Positions 7,864 through 16,732 of a DNA stretch of 64,000 bases are shown piece by piece. Positions within the stretch are counted from its first letter, which is position 1, and each line of letters opens with the position of its first letter. The notes below the pieces were generated by a model. The model ran no database searches, was not told the DNA's origin, and saw only the letters and a list, made by a program, of their open reading frames with translations. The translations under genes were made by a program, and so were the position numbers. This DNA comes from Alkalibacillus silvisoli (GTDB lineage: Bacteria; Bacillota; Bacilli; Bacillales; Alkalibacillaceae), in NCBI RefSeq assembly GCF_039521975.1, contig NZ_BAAACZ010000024.1, positions 1 to 64,000 on the forward strand, given 5' to 3'.

Positions 7864-9196
7864 CTTGCTCCTCCTTGGGTGTTGCTAGTTGGTTGTTCCA
7901 TTGGTTAAAGGTCGTGAAGATTTTCCCGTTTAGTAAATCTGCTTTAATTCGTGATTCGGCTTTTAAGTAATACTGACCTAGTTTCAGGTCTGTTTCCAGG
8001 TCGAATTCATCATAGTTACCTGGATATGGCGTAAACTCATTAAATATATAGTCGTCGTTTGATTTCATTAAATCAATTCGTATAAACGGTAACGGGATCT
8101 GTTTACTGACCGCTTCAACTTTATTGATAATCTCCTGTGTGACACCCTTACCTTCGAATAATCGATCATCATATTTAGCTAAGCTAACCCTCTTCCCATC
8201 TTTACTCCACCAACAGTATTTCACTTCTGGCACTCTCGTTATTTCTAATATGAGTGCAACTTCACCATAAAATGTATAGAATTTAAAATCTGTTGATGAA
8301 TGTTGATCTTCTCCGATCAGCTCTTCTAAGTACCACTCATCTTTCAGTACGTCACCTTTAGATAAGTCTTGCCGGATTGAGGCTTTTAATTGCTCCCAAT
8401 CATTTAACACTTCGCCTGTTTTAATGTTTAAGATTTGATTTGGACTCATGGCTAAATAGACGCCTCTAGACCCGGCTCCTTCTGTTGGCTTAATGACTGT
8501 TGGGTATTGTTCTAATAAAGTCTCATACCCTTTGTAAATGGGGCTTACCCAAGGTCTTTTTAATTGCAGATGATCGGCTAATTGATAGGCGTTCATTTTA
8601 TCGTCAAGTTGTTTTTCGATTGCTTGTTCATCTTGTTGTGAACGGGCTGCCTGTAAATTAAGTAAGCCTGTAAATGACGCCATCTGACTTAAGTTAACGT
8701 CTTTATTTAAATTTCCGTAACGAATAATGTATTCTGGGATCTCTTCAATATTTAATTGATCGACAATCGTTTGGTATAAGGCTTGTCTAAAGTCGTTCTG
8801 TTCTTTGTGATAGGACCTAGCTAGTTTATTTAACGTGTCGGTATAGTTACGGTCTGTTTGTTGTTTGTTGTGTAATAATCTATTGGTATAATCAATCGTT
8901 TGACCGGTTTGTTTTAATTCTTTAAAGTTTAATGTTTGATTAGCTTCTGGGTGTTCGATTTGTAACCCGGCCACTTCATGTTTTAATGTTTCAATTTCGT
9001 TTAAGCTTTGAATGTATGCTTCTTTATAGGCTGTTAACTCTTTAGAGCGGTTGAACAGTTTGGAAGGCCAAGTTAACCATTTGGATATCTTGTACCAACG
9101 GCTCTTTTCGATCTGGTTAATTTGCTTTTCGAGTTGTTTGTTTTCATGGTTTAGTTTCTTTAGGTCTAGTTGGTCTTGAATCGGATCTTGACTCAT
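7856..9196 (-). CDS. TupA-like ATP-grasp protein
   Basis: 446 aa, ATG at 9196 after GAGGAGG. The N-terminal third (1-130) is mostly coiled coil and carries KSRWYKISKWLTWP near residue 32, an SWxxT-type element again. The C-terminal half is an ATP-grasp fold of a different branch from its neighbours: YPTVIKPTEGAGSRGVYLA, then EELIG, DFKFYTFYGEVALILEI, FIRIDLM, and the closing FNEFTPYPGNYDEF. The last motif (E-F-T-x-YPG) is typical of the TupA-like ATP-grasp family, named for the teichuronopeptide protein TupA of alkaliphilic Bacillus. In such proteins the ATP-grasp domain is thought to couple an amino acid or peptide to a sugar acid. It is the first of the six ligases in transcription order and directly follows the two large glycosyltransferases. 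Confidence 0.72.
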   Translation of the reverse strand: MSQDPIQDQLDLKKLNHENKQLEKQINQIEKSRWYKISKWLTWPSKLFNRSKELTAYKEAYIQSLNEIETLKHEVAGLQIEHPEANQTLNFKELKQTGQTIDYTNRLLHNKQQTDRNYTDTLNKLARSYHKEQNDFRQALYQTIVDQLNIEEIPEYIIRYGNLNKDVNLSQMASFTGLLNLQAARSQQDEQAIEKQLDDKMNAYQLADHLQLKRPWVSPIYKGYETLLEQYPTVIKPTEGAGSRGVYLAMSPNQILNIKTGEVLNDWEQLKASIRQDLSKGDVLKDEWYLEELIGEDQHSSTDFKFYTFYGEVALILEITRVPEVKYCWWSKDGKRVSLAKYDDRLFEGKGVTQEIINKVEAVSKQIPLPFIRIDLMKSNDDYIFNEFTPYPGNYDEFDLETDLKLGQYYLKAESRIKADLLNGKIFTTFNQWNNQLATPKEEQDG

Positions 9197-9215
9197 GGCC
9201 TTCCCTCCTCTTGAT

Positions 9216-11834
9216 TTAAATCCCTTCAGAGTCTGTCAATGCTCCGGCGATTCGTTTGTGGTGTAATGAATAGCCGAATGTTTTCTCAACATATTGGAAT
9301 GCGGTTTGAACTTGCCTTTCATACCAGTCAGGGTCGTCCATCAGCTGATGAATCGTCTTCTTGACGTCATACCACTCGACATAAATAGCTGCTTCACCGA
9401 AAACGGGCTTATATATTGGCGGTAATATGACCGGTATACCTGCAGACATTGCTTCAAACATGACACGCCCGAATGCTTCCATTAAATCAGGGTGCGTATA
9501 ATATAAAAACACATCAAGGTCTTTTAAAAACTCTTTGGGATCTTTCTTTCCAAATTGATAAATCGTCCAATTGTCTGGTTGATACCCTAATAATTCGACA
9601 GGTGATTTCGCACCACCTAAGATGTGTACTTCAAATGGGTCTGTCTCTGGATAAACGGATAACAGAACTTCTTTGTCAGTTGGCCATTTGACGTAATGAT
9701 CACGCGAATGTCTACCAATTTTTATTTTATCATGGTTTGGTCTATTTGGGCGTTGCCATTCTGATAAATTGATGATGTTTAACCAATCTTCTTTCGATAA
9801 GTTAATATATTTAAGGTCTTCTTGGTGATATTTCTCTAGGCTATCTCGCATGACTGGGCCAATTGGGTACCAAATCCCTTTCTTACCGAAATAATCTTTT
9901 GTACGATTAGCGGTTTTCTTAATGTCGTAAAGCGTTCTAGCGCCTTCACTATACTCGTGCTTTGGCGTTTGATTCACGATCACTTTAAGCTGTTTAGCCT
10001 CAATCTCTGGTACGTACCTTTGCCATTCTTCTAAGATTGGCGGGTGCCTTACAATGAGTAAATCACAGCTCACTTGCTCTCCATAAACAACCATCGATAC
10101 GTGCTCACCGTCGATTTGTTTTCTTACTTGTGGGTTCATCTGCTTTGATGAGGTGACATCAAATCGATTCAGTTGAACGAGTCCTGTTGTTAAGCCTAAT
10201 TGTCTTTGTGCTTTCATTTCTTCGATGTTCGACATGTTCGTTCCACCTAAAAGGCGGAAGTCTGAAGCAATGATGACATCGAAATGACGTCTTTCTTGTT
10301 GTTTAGACTCACGCTCCGGTTTCATTGGCTCTGGTACCGGAAATGGGCGTAGTTTCATTGGGTATGGATAGTATAAGTCGTCTTCTTGTTCTTCATGGTA
10401 TTTCGTTTGGGCTTCTTTATATTCTTTCCTAGCGCCCATGAAAAATCCTGGATACCCGAAGGCAGAACTACCTGTAAGTGAGCCTGATGATTGTCTTTGA
10501 AAAGAAAGTGGTCCTGATTTTAAATCAATAACAGCTTCTTTCCCGAATATAAGCTTTAGCCTTGTCTTAAATTCACCATCTGCCCCGAAGCGTACACTGT
10601 CCCAATAGCCTAATTGTTCTAATGCTTGTTTTTTAAACATGAGTGATGACATATTCGAAAAGATGTAAGTGCCTGGCTTACCTCTTCTATAAAACGTCAT
10701 GTCATCTGTTAGCCTTGCTTGTTCTGATGTATTAGCCACAGCATTCGGGTGATCGATTAAATGTCTGACTTGGGTTTCGATCTTCTCAGGGTGTGACCAG
10801 TCATCCGCATCATTGATCGTAATAAAGTCACCCTTCGCAAGATTTAACGCTTCGTTTCTTGCGACATATGGTCCGCTGTTTTCCTTCGTTTGAAGCACGC
10901 GGACTCTAGAATCTTTCTTCTCGTATTGTTTAGCTACTTCATACGTCTCATCCTGGCTACAGTCATCAACAATAATCACTTCTAAGTTCTCATACGTCTG
11001 CTTAAGCATTGATTCGATTGCGACATAGATCGTATCAGCTGAGTTGTATGCTGGAATGATGACAGTTGCGAGCTGGTCATATAATTTCTTAGGTAAGTCT
11101 GGTGTAACATCGATTAATGAGTTGTAGTCTTGTTGATCTTGACTCTTTTGTCCGAGTAATGGTTTCATTCCAGTTTGTTTTAACGCTTTATTGATATAGA
11201 CCATTTGGCGGCTAAAGTTTGGCTGTAAACTCGCTTTTGCTAATAGTAAATCGGCATGAACATTTTCCTTTAAAGCTTCATCTATTAATTGATTGGCTTC
11301 ATCACGATCACCTAATAGAAATAGTGATTCAGCTTTAAGTACTTTCGCTCGTTCAGCTCGCTTGTTATTTTTATCCTTTTGAATGATTGGATTTAAGTAG
11401 TGGATCGCTTGTTTCGCTTGGGACTTATCATATTGATTAGCGTACCACAGCCCTAACTCAAATCCTGCTTGCATTCGAACCGCTTTTATATCGGATTTAT
11501 TAAACATATATGTCAATTCTTCTAAAGCTTTAGCAGTAAAGCCCATTTCATATAATTGGTACTTTACTTTACGTATCTTTTGATTAGCTTTCTTTTCATT
11601 AATATTCGGATTAATGAATTCTCTTGGGCTCCGTTTTCTTGTGGCGTACTTTTTTGCTAGTCGGATATTGCGCTTAATAACAGGTGCTTTTTGAGCTAAT
11701 AAGTGACTAACCACGTTATGCTTGACTGTGTTGTAATGTTTCTTTTTCGAATAATAGTCAACCGTTAACTGTTCATTTAACCGTCTCGCTTCTTCTAGTT
11801 GTTTATTAACATGGTTAGTCTCTTGTTTAGACAT
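9216..11834 (-). CDS. Large two-domain glycosyltransferase (GT2 + GT4) with helical N-terminus
   Basis: About 872 aa from ATG at 11834. A GTG four codons upstream sits directly on the AAAGGAG ribosome site and is less likely. Residues 1-240 are basic, then helical with TPR-like hairpins (LYEMGFTAKALEEL, FELGLWYANQYD). A GT2 domain follows (about 250-480) with ATVIIPAYNSADTI, VIIVDDCSQD and the DADDW acidic motif that binds metal and nucleotide sugar. The C-terminal 350 residues look like a GT-B (GT4) domain with GRHSRD, ILGGAKSPVELLG and EAFGRVMFEAMSAGIPVILPP (E-x7-E). Two transferases in one chain could add alternating sugars. It is a paralogue of the next gene upstream over its full length. 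Cytoplasmic, acting before export; sugars unknown. Confidence 0.82.
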   Translation of the reverse strand: MSKQETNHVNKQLEEARRLNEQLTVDYYSKKKHYNTVKHNVVSHLLAQKAPVIKRNIRLAKKYATRKRSPREFINPNINEKKANQKIRKVKYQLYEMGFTAKALEELTYMFNKSDIKAVRMQAGFELGLWYANQYDKSQAKQAIHYLNPIIQKDKNNKRAERAKVLKAESLFLLGDRDEANQLIDEALKENVHADLLLAKASLQPNFSRQMVYINKALKQTGMKPLLGQKSQDQQDYNSLIDVTPDLPKKLYDQLATVIIPAYNSADTIYVAIESMLKQTYENLEVIIVDDCSQDETYEVAKQYEKKDSRVRVLQTKENSGPYVARNEALNLAKGDFITINDADDWSHPEKIETQVRHLIDHPNAVANTSEQARLTDDMTFYRRGKPGTYIFSNMSSLMFKKQALEQLGYWDSVRFGADGEFKTRLKLIFGKEAVIDLKSGPLSFQRQSSGSLTGSSAFGYPGFFMGARKEYKEAQTKYHEEQEDDLYYPYPMKLRPFPVPEPMKPERESKQQERRHFDVIIASDFRLLGGTNMSNIEEMKAQRQLGLTTGLVQLNRFDVTSSKQMNPQVRKQIDGEHVSMVVYGEQVSCDLLIVRHPPILEEWQRYVPEIEAKQLKVIVNQTPKHEYSEGARTLYDIKKTANRTKDYFGKKGIWYPIGPVMRDSLEKYHQEDLKYINLSKEDWLNIINLSEWQRPNRPNHDKIKIGRHSRDHYVKWPTDKEVLLSVYPETDPFEVHILGGAKSPVELLGYQPDNWTIYQFGKKDPKEFLKDLDVFLYYTHPDLMEAFGRVMFEAMSAGIPVILPPIYKPVFGEAAIYVEWYDVKKTIHQLMDDPDWYERQVQTAFQYVEKTFGYSLHHKRIAGALTDSEGI

Positions 11835-11839
11835 CTTCT

Positions 11840-14341
11840 TTAACACTCCTTTAAGCGCTCGGCATGTTTTTGATAGCCGAAATGTTTCTCAACATATTGA
11901 AAGGCGACTTGGGTTTGCTTTTCGTATTGTTCATCATTAGCCATTAAATCATCTACAATCGATAATACGTCATCTGTTTCAGCATAGATCGCCGCTTCTT
12001 TAAAGACTGGTTCAAACACTGGCGGTAATATAACGGGTACTCCAACAGCCATCGCTTCAAATATGACACGGCCGAATGCCTCCATTAAGTCTGGATGTGT
12101 ATAGTAAGCGAACACATCGATGTCTTTTAAGAATTCTTTTGGATGTAATTCACCAAACTCATAAATCGTCCAGTTGTCAGGTTTCTGACCTAATAATTCA
12201 ACAGGTGCCTTAGCCCCGCCTAAGATCTTCACTTCATATGGATCGTTCTTCGGGTATACTTTGAACAACTCTTCTTCTGTGATTGGCCATTTTACAGCAT
12301 GGTCTCTTGAGTGGCGGCCGATGACAATTTTATCGTTGTTCGGTCGTTTGTCCCGCTTCCATTCATCTATATTAATAATGTTAATCCAATCTTCTTCTGC
12401 AAGATGAATTAAATTCAAGTCTTCTTGGTGGTGTTTCACTAAAGCTTCACGCATAACAGGACCAATAGGAGACCACGTTCCTGCATTTTTGAAATATTCC
12501 TTTAATCGTTTTACGCTTGTCTGAATTTCGTAAAGTGTTTCACCTGTTTCACTATAATCACGTTTAGGTGTTTGGTTGACAATAACTTGTACACTTTCAG
12601 CTTCAATGTCAGGTAAATACTTCTGAGGTTCTTCTAATATTGGCGGATGTCTTAGTACTAGTACATCACAGCTCACCTTCTCACCGTAAACGACGAGCTG
12701 GACTTCCTCACCGTCAATCTGCTCTCTTACTTTCGGGTTCATGTCTTTAAGCGAGTTTAATTCATATCTGGATAATTGGACGAGTCCTGTCTTTAAACCA
12801 AGCTCTCTTTGTGCTTTAATTTCTTCGATGTTAGACATGTTCGTCCCACCGAGCAGTCTAAATTCTGAAACGATCAAAACATCAAAGTGTCGTCTTCCAT
12901 TTTGTTTCAGCTCTCGCATTGGCTTCATTGGCTCTGGTATTGGGAATGGCCTATTTATCATTGGAAAATCATATTTTAATTGGTTAGGGTTTTGTTCATG
13001 ATATACAGCTTGAGCATCCCGGTATTCCTTCCTCGCTCCCATAAAGTAACCTGGGAAGCCAAATGCAGAATCACCCGTAAGTGAACGGCTTGATTGGCGC
13101 TGGAATGATAGTGGTGCTGTCGTTAAATATTTAACTGACTTCTCACCGTAAGTGAGCTTCACTCTCTTAACGAATTCGGCATCACCACCGAAACGGACTT
13201 GATCCCAGTAACCTAATTCGCCTAATACTTCTTTTCGAAACATAAACGACGACATATTAGGGAAAATAAACTGTCCAAACTTCCCTCGACGATAAAAGTC
13301 GAGTTGTTCTGTCGCGCGCGCTTGCTGTGAGAAGTTCCCCATGATATTAGGATTGTCGATTAAATCACGCACTTGTGTTTCAATCTTCTTCGGGTGTGAC
13401 CAGTCATCAGCATCATTGATCGTAATAAAGTCGCCTGTTGCGATATTTAATGCCGTGTTACGGGCCGTGTATGCGCCACCGTTTTCGGCTGTTTGAGTGA
13501 CTTTAATCCTGTCATCAATTGATTCATACCGCTTCGCTAATTCATATGTATCATCTTGACTGCAATCATCGACTATGATGATCTCAAGATTGCGCCACGT
13601 TTGTTTACGTAAAGATTCAACCGCTGTTTCGATCATGTTGCCTGCATTATAGACTGGGACAATGATCGTTACTTTCTTGTCCCCCCGAGTGCGTTCTAAC
13701 TGCTCATCACGAACATCTAGACGGTCGTATAAATCATAGTCAGCTTGGCTGAAGTGGACTGTCTTTTCATCATGTTGCTGATAGAGGCGGTTAACCCAGT
13801 TAAGTTTATCCGCTTCTTCAGTATGGGCGTTTGCCATAGCTAAGAAGACATCGGGATTATTTTGCTTTAAAAAGGGCTTTAATATTTCTTTCGCTTGATT
13901 ATACTCACCTATCCCTCTTAACGATTCGGCTTCTATAATCGCCATTCGTTCACGTTCTGTTTCATCTTTCGTTAATGGCTTAAGCTCTTCTATAATTGAG
14001 AGGACTTGTTGATCATCTTCTTCTGTATATTTATTGGCATGCCAAAGAGCCAGCTCAACTCCAGCTAGCTTTTTTAAAAATGGGTTATCATCTTGTTTAA
14101 ATAATTCGTTTAGTTCATCTATTGCTTTGTCGTAAAAACCAAGCTCGTAAAGTTTGAACTTCGCACGTTCAATTTTACGAACTTGTTGTTGTTTTTTCCC
14201 TGGTTTTAATACGGATTTAACGCGTTGTTTTTGTTTGTCTGTTAGTATATTGCTTAGTTTTTCTTTTTGTGACGGTTTGAGCAAGGTGTAAAGTACCCAA
14301 TCGATTACTTTTGAAATTGCTCGTTTGATCGCACGTATCAC
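11840..14341 (-). CDS. Large two-domain glycosyltransferase (GT2 + GT4), paralogue of the next gene
   Basis: 833 aa from GTG at 14341, five bases after GGAAGTGG. A TTG at 14356 is possible but has no good ribosome site. The architecture equals the gene at 9216-11834: basic helical start, TPR-like hairpins (LYELGFYDKAIDELNEL), GT2 domain with VTIIVPVYNAGNMI, IIIVDDCSQD and INDADDW, then a GT-B domain with GRHSRD, ILGGAKAPVELLG and EAFGRVIFEAMAVGVPVILPP. The two proteins are alike from end to end, so this is a tandem duplication that has since diverged, most in the N-terminal part. Together they probably build the repeating chain of the exported polymer. Confidence 0.82.
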   Translation of the reverse strand: MIRAIKRAISKVIDWVLYTLLKPSQKEKLSNILTDKQKQRVKSVLKPGKKQQQVRKIERAKFKLYELGFYDKAIDELNELFKQDDNPFLKKLAGVELALWHANKYTEEDDQQVLSIIEELKPLTKDETERERMAIIEAESLRGIGEYNQAKEILKPFLKQNNPDVFLAMANAHTEEADKLNWVNRLYQQHDEKTVHFSQADYDLYDRLDVRDEQLERTRGDKKVTIIVPVYNAGNMIETAVESLRKQTWRNLEIIIVDDCSQDDTYELAKRYESIDDRIKVTQTAENGGAYTARNTALNIATGDFITINDADDWSHPKKIETQVRDLIDNPNIMGNFSQQARATEQLDFYRRGKFGQFIFPNMSSFMFRKEVLGELGYWDQVRFGGDAEFVKRVKLTYGEKSVKYLTTAPLSFQRQSSRSLTGDSAFGFPGYFMGARKEYRDAQAVYHEQNPNQLKYDFPMINRPFPIPEPMKPMRELKQNGRRHFDVLIVSEFRLLGGTNMSNIEEIKAQRELGLKTGLVQLSRYELNSLKDMNPKVREQIDGEEVQLVVYGEKVSCDVLVLRHPPILEEPQKYLPDIEAESVQVIVNQTPKRDYSETGETLYEIQTSVKRLKEYFKNAGTWSPIGPVMREALVKHHQEDLNLIHLAEEDWINIINIDEWKRDKRPNNDKIVIGRHSRDHAVKWPITEEELFKVYPKNDPYEVKILGGAKAPVELLGQKPDNWTIYEFGELHPKEFLKDIDVFAYYTHPDLMEAFGRVIFEAMAVGVPVILPPVFEPVFKEAAIYAETDDVLSIVDDLMANDEQYEKQTQVAFQYVEKHFGYQKHAERLKEC

Positions 14342-14368
14342 GTTAACCACTTCCAACTTAGATTTATA

Positions 14369-15886
14369 TTAACCTTTTTGTTTCACTGATTCTTTATACT
14401 CCTCAACAATCTCTATCGCATCGCCGTCAGAAACGATTTGCCCTTGCTCCATCCAGATCGCTCTCGTACAGACTTTCTTTACAAATGTCATACTGTGAGA
14501 GACGATGATGACGGCTTTGGCGCTTTCCATCATCTCTTGGATCTTCTCACTCGCCTTTTCCTTAAAGGCCATATCACCTGTTGATAAGGCTTCATCGATA
14601 ATGAAGATATCTGGCTTTAACTGAGCGGCAATACTAAAGCCTAAGCGCGCTGCCATCCCACTTGAGTAGTGTTTAATCGGCTTATCAATTGACTTACGAA
14701 TCCCTGAGAAATCGATAATGTTCTCTAATTCTCTGTCAACGACTTCTTTAGGGATATTAAGGAGCATTCCGTTTAGATAAATGTTATCGCGACCTGATAA
14801 TTGGGTATTGAACCCTGTTCCATATCCAAGTAAAGCTGACGTTTCACCTTTAAGCATGATGCTACCTTGGTCTGGTTTTAAAATATTCGTCAGTACCTTA
14901 CAAAGCGTACTCTTACCTGCTCCGTTATGTCCGATAATGCCGACGACTTCTCCTTCACGTATCTCGAAGTCTAAATCCTTTAAGGCGTTAAATGGTTGTT
15001 TACCGAGCTTGTATTGCACAGTCGCATTGTCTGCTTTTACGATCACATTGTCTTTTACTTTAGCATTTGCTTTGACTAATTCAAAGTCACGCTTCCGCTT
15101 CGGACGTTCTGGTACGCTGTCACGATACATTTTCGCTACTTCTTTCGGGTCGCCATCTGCTTTAATAACCCCTTGGTCTAACCAAACTAATCGGTCACAG
15201 TTCCGCTTAGCATATCTTAAGCTGTGCGTTACGATGATGACCATCTTCGCATCCTTTACGAGTTCTTTCATTTTAGCGGCTGCTTTTTTACCGAACTGGG
15301 CGTCTCCTGTATTTAAAGCTTCATCTAATATTAGGATTTCTGGTTGTAAGTGTGATGTCACACTGAAGCCTAAGCGGGCCTTCATACCACTTGAGTAATA
15401 CTTCATCGGCTGGTCGATAAAATCACCTAAACCAGAGAATTCATGGATCGTCTCGAGATATTCATCAATTGTATCTTTAGCGATGCCTAACATCATCCCG
15501 TTTAGATAAACATTTTCTCTTCCGGTTAATTCTTTATTAAAGCCCATCCCTAAAGAGAATAGGGCTGACACTTCCCCATCCGTATACACACTACCCTCAT
15601 CAGGCTTTAATATACCAGAAATGAGCTTACATAACGTCGTTTTACCAGAGCCATTTGACCCGATAATCCCAAGAATCTCACCCTTATATCCTTTTAAATT
15701 AAGGTCACGAATCGGCCAGAATTCTTTTTGTTTCGGTTCGTCGTCATCACTCTTATTAAAGATGTCAAAGACTTTCGATTTATAGTCATCCTTCGTCCCA
15801 GCCCGAAACGAAACACCTAAGTCTTTCACTTCTAAAACGACTTCTTTATTATCTTGTTTTTCTTGTGTTACTTGTTCTTCTACCAT
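14369..15886 (-). CDS. Polysaccharide ABC exporter ATPase with two fused nucleotide-binding domains
   Basis: 505 aa, ATG at 15886 behind GAGGT. It holds two complete TagH/RfbB-type ATPase domains in one chain. Domain 1 (about 8-255) has Walker A GSNGSGKTTLCK, signature YSSGMKARLGFS and Walker B LILDEALNTGD. Domain 2 (about 270-500) has GHNGAGKSTLCK, YSSGMAARLGFS and IIDEALSTGD. Teichoic acid and O-antigen exporters normally encode one such domain that dimerises; here the pair is covalently fused. Both copies keep the key residues, so both should bind and hydrolyse ATP. With the adjoining permease it should move the finished lipid-linked polymer across the membrane. The classical long C-terminal domain of TagH is absent. 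Confidence 0.88.
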   Translation of the reverse strand: MVEEQVTQEKQDNKEVVLEVKDLGVSFRAGTKDDYKSKVFDIFNKSDDDEPKQKEFWPIRDLNLKGYKGEILGIIGSNGSGKTTLCKLISGILKPDEGSVYTDGEVSALFSLGMGFNKELTGRENVYLNGMMLGIAKDTIDEYLETIHEFSGLGDFIDQPMKYYSSGMKARLGFSVTSHLQPEILILDEALNTGDAQFGKKAAAKMKELVKDAKMVIIVTHSLRYAKRNCDRLVWLDQGVIKADGDPKEVAKMYRDSVPERPKRKRDFELVKANAKVKDNVIVKADNATVQYKLGKQPFNALKDLDFEIREGEVVGIIGHNGAGKSTLCKVLTNILKPDQGSIMLKGETSALLGYGTGFNTQLSGRDNIYLNGMLLNIPKEVVDRELENIIDFSGIRKSIDKPIKHYSSGMAARLGFSIAAQLKPDIFIIDEALSTGDMAFKEKASEKIQEMMESAKAVIIVSHSMTFVKKVCTRAIWMEQGQIVSDGDAIEIVEEYKESVKQKG

Positions 15887-15899
15887 AGAACAACCTCAT

Positions 15900-16706
15900 T
15901 TACAGTGCTTTAATAATTTTGTGTTCATTCTTGCTGTAGAACTTAACCATGATATTAAATAAAATAAACGAAGCAATTAATATGATGGTTAACCCGAGAA
16001 AGTTAGGGTCCGTTTGATACATTAAAACGTTTCTGTAGGAGTCGACAATGATCGCGATTGGATTATAGTCAACGAGAAAATCAAGCACGATGACATTATT
16101 ACCAATCTCTAATTCAGCGCCTCTTAAGCGACCACCTTCCCAGATAATGGGTGATGCGTAAAATAGTATTCTGGTGAAATGGGTTAACAAATGATCAATA
16201 TCACGTACAAATACCGTGATGTACGCTAAAAGCATACCAAGGCTTAAAAGAAACACTAATTGGACTAAGATAATTAACGGTAAATAAATGGATTGCCAAC
16301 CCGGCATGACGCCAAAGAAGGCTAAAAATGTTGCGACAATAATTAATCCAAATGCAAAATTAATCATTTGTGTAAACGTGATTGATATTGGAAATATGGT
16401 CTTAGGTAAATAAACTTGGTTAATAATCGAACCATGCTTCATAATTGATTTAGCGGATGAATTAATCGTTGTTTGCATCCAACGCCAAGCAACTAAACCA
16501 ATGACTAGGAATACGGCAAAATTCTCCCCACCACGACCTAGCACGATTCCAATCAAGAAGTAGTAGACAACGACATTTAATAGTGGGTCTAACAACCACC
16601 AAAAGTAGCCTAAATAACTGTTTCGATTGTCTGCTTTTAACCCTGATTTGACGAGGTATATTAACAAGTCTTTACGTTTAAGCATTTCTTGAAAATAGTT
16701 TTTCAT
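15900..16706 (-). CDS. TagG/ABC2-type polysaccharide export permease
   Basis: 268 aa, ATG at 16706 behind GTGAGGAA. About six hydrophobic segments follow an amphipathic N-terminus (MKNYFQEMLKRKDLLIYLVKSGLK), with SYLGYFWWLLDPLLNVVVYYF near residue 31, the entry motif of the TagG/KpsM/RfbA family. Its length is normal for these permeases. It lies 14 bases before the double ATPase gene, so the two form one exporter. In this family the substrate is an undecaprenyl-linked polymer such as teichoic acid, O-antigen or teichuronic-type chains. Confidence 0.88.
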   Translation of the reverse strand: MKNYFQEMLKRKDLLIYLVKSGLKADNRNSYLGYFWWLLDPLLNVVVYYFLIGIVLGRGGENFAVFLVIGLVAWRWMQTTINSSAKSIMKHGSIINQVYLPKTIFPISITFTQMINFAFGLIIVATFLAFFGVMPGWQSIYLPLIILVQLVFLLSLGMLLAYITVFVRDIDHLLTHFTRILFYASPIIWEGGRLRGAELEIGNNVIVLDFLVDYNPIAIIVDSYRNVLMYQTDPNFLGLTIILIASFILFNIMVKFYSKNEHKIIKAL

Positions 16707-16732
16707 AAGCGTTCCTCACACATCCCATGACT

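Noticed and set aside
14781..15398. 205-aa plus-strand frame opposite the ABC ATPase
   Set aside because: Antisense shadow of two well-conserved ATPase domains; no ribosome site or family.
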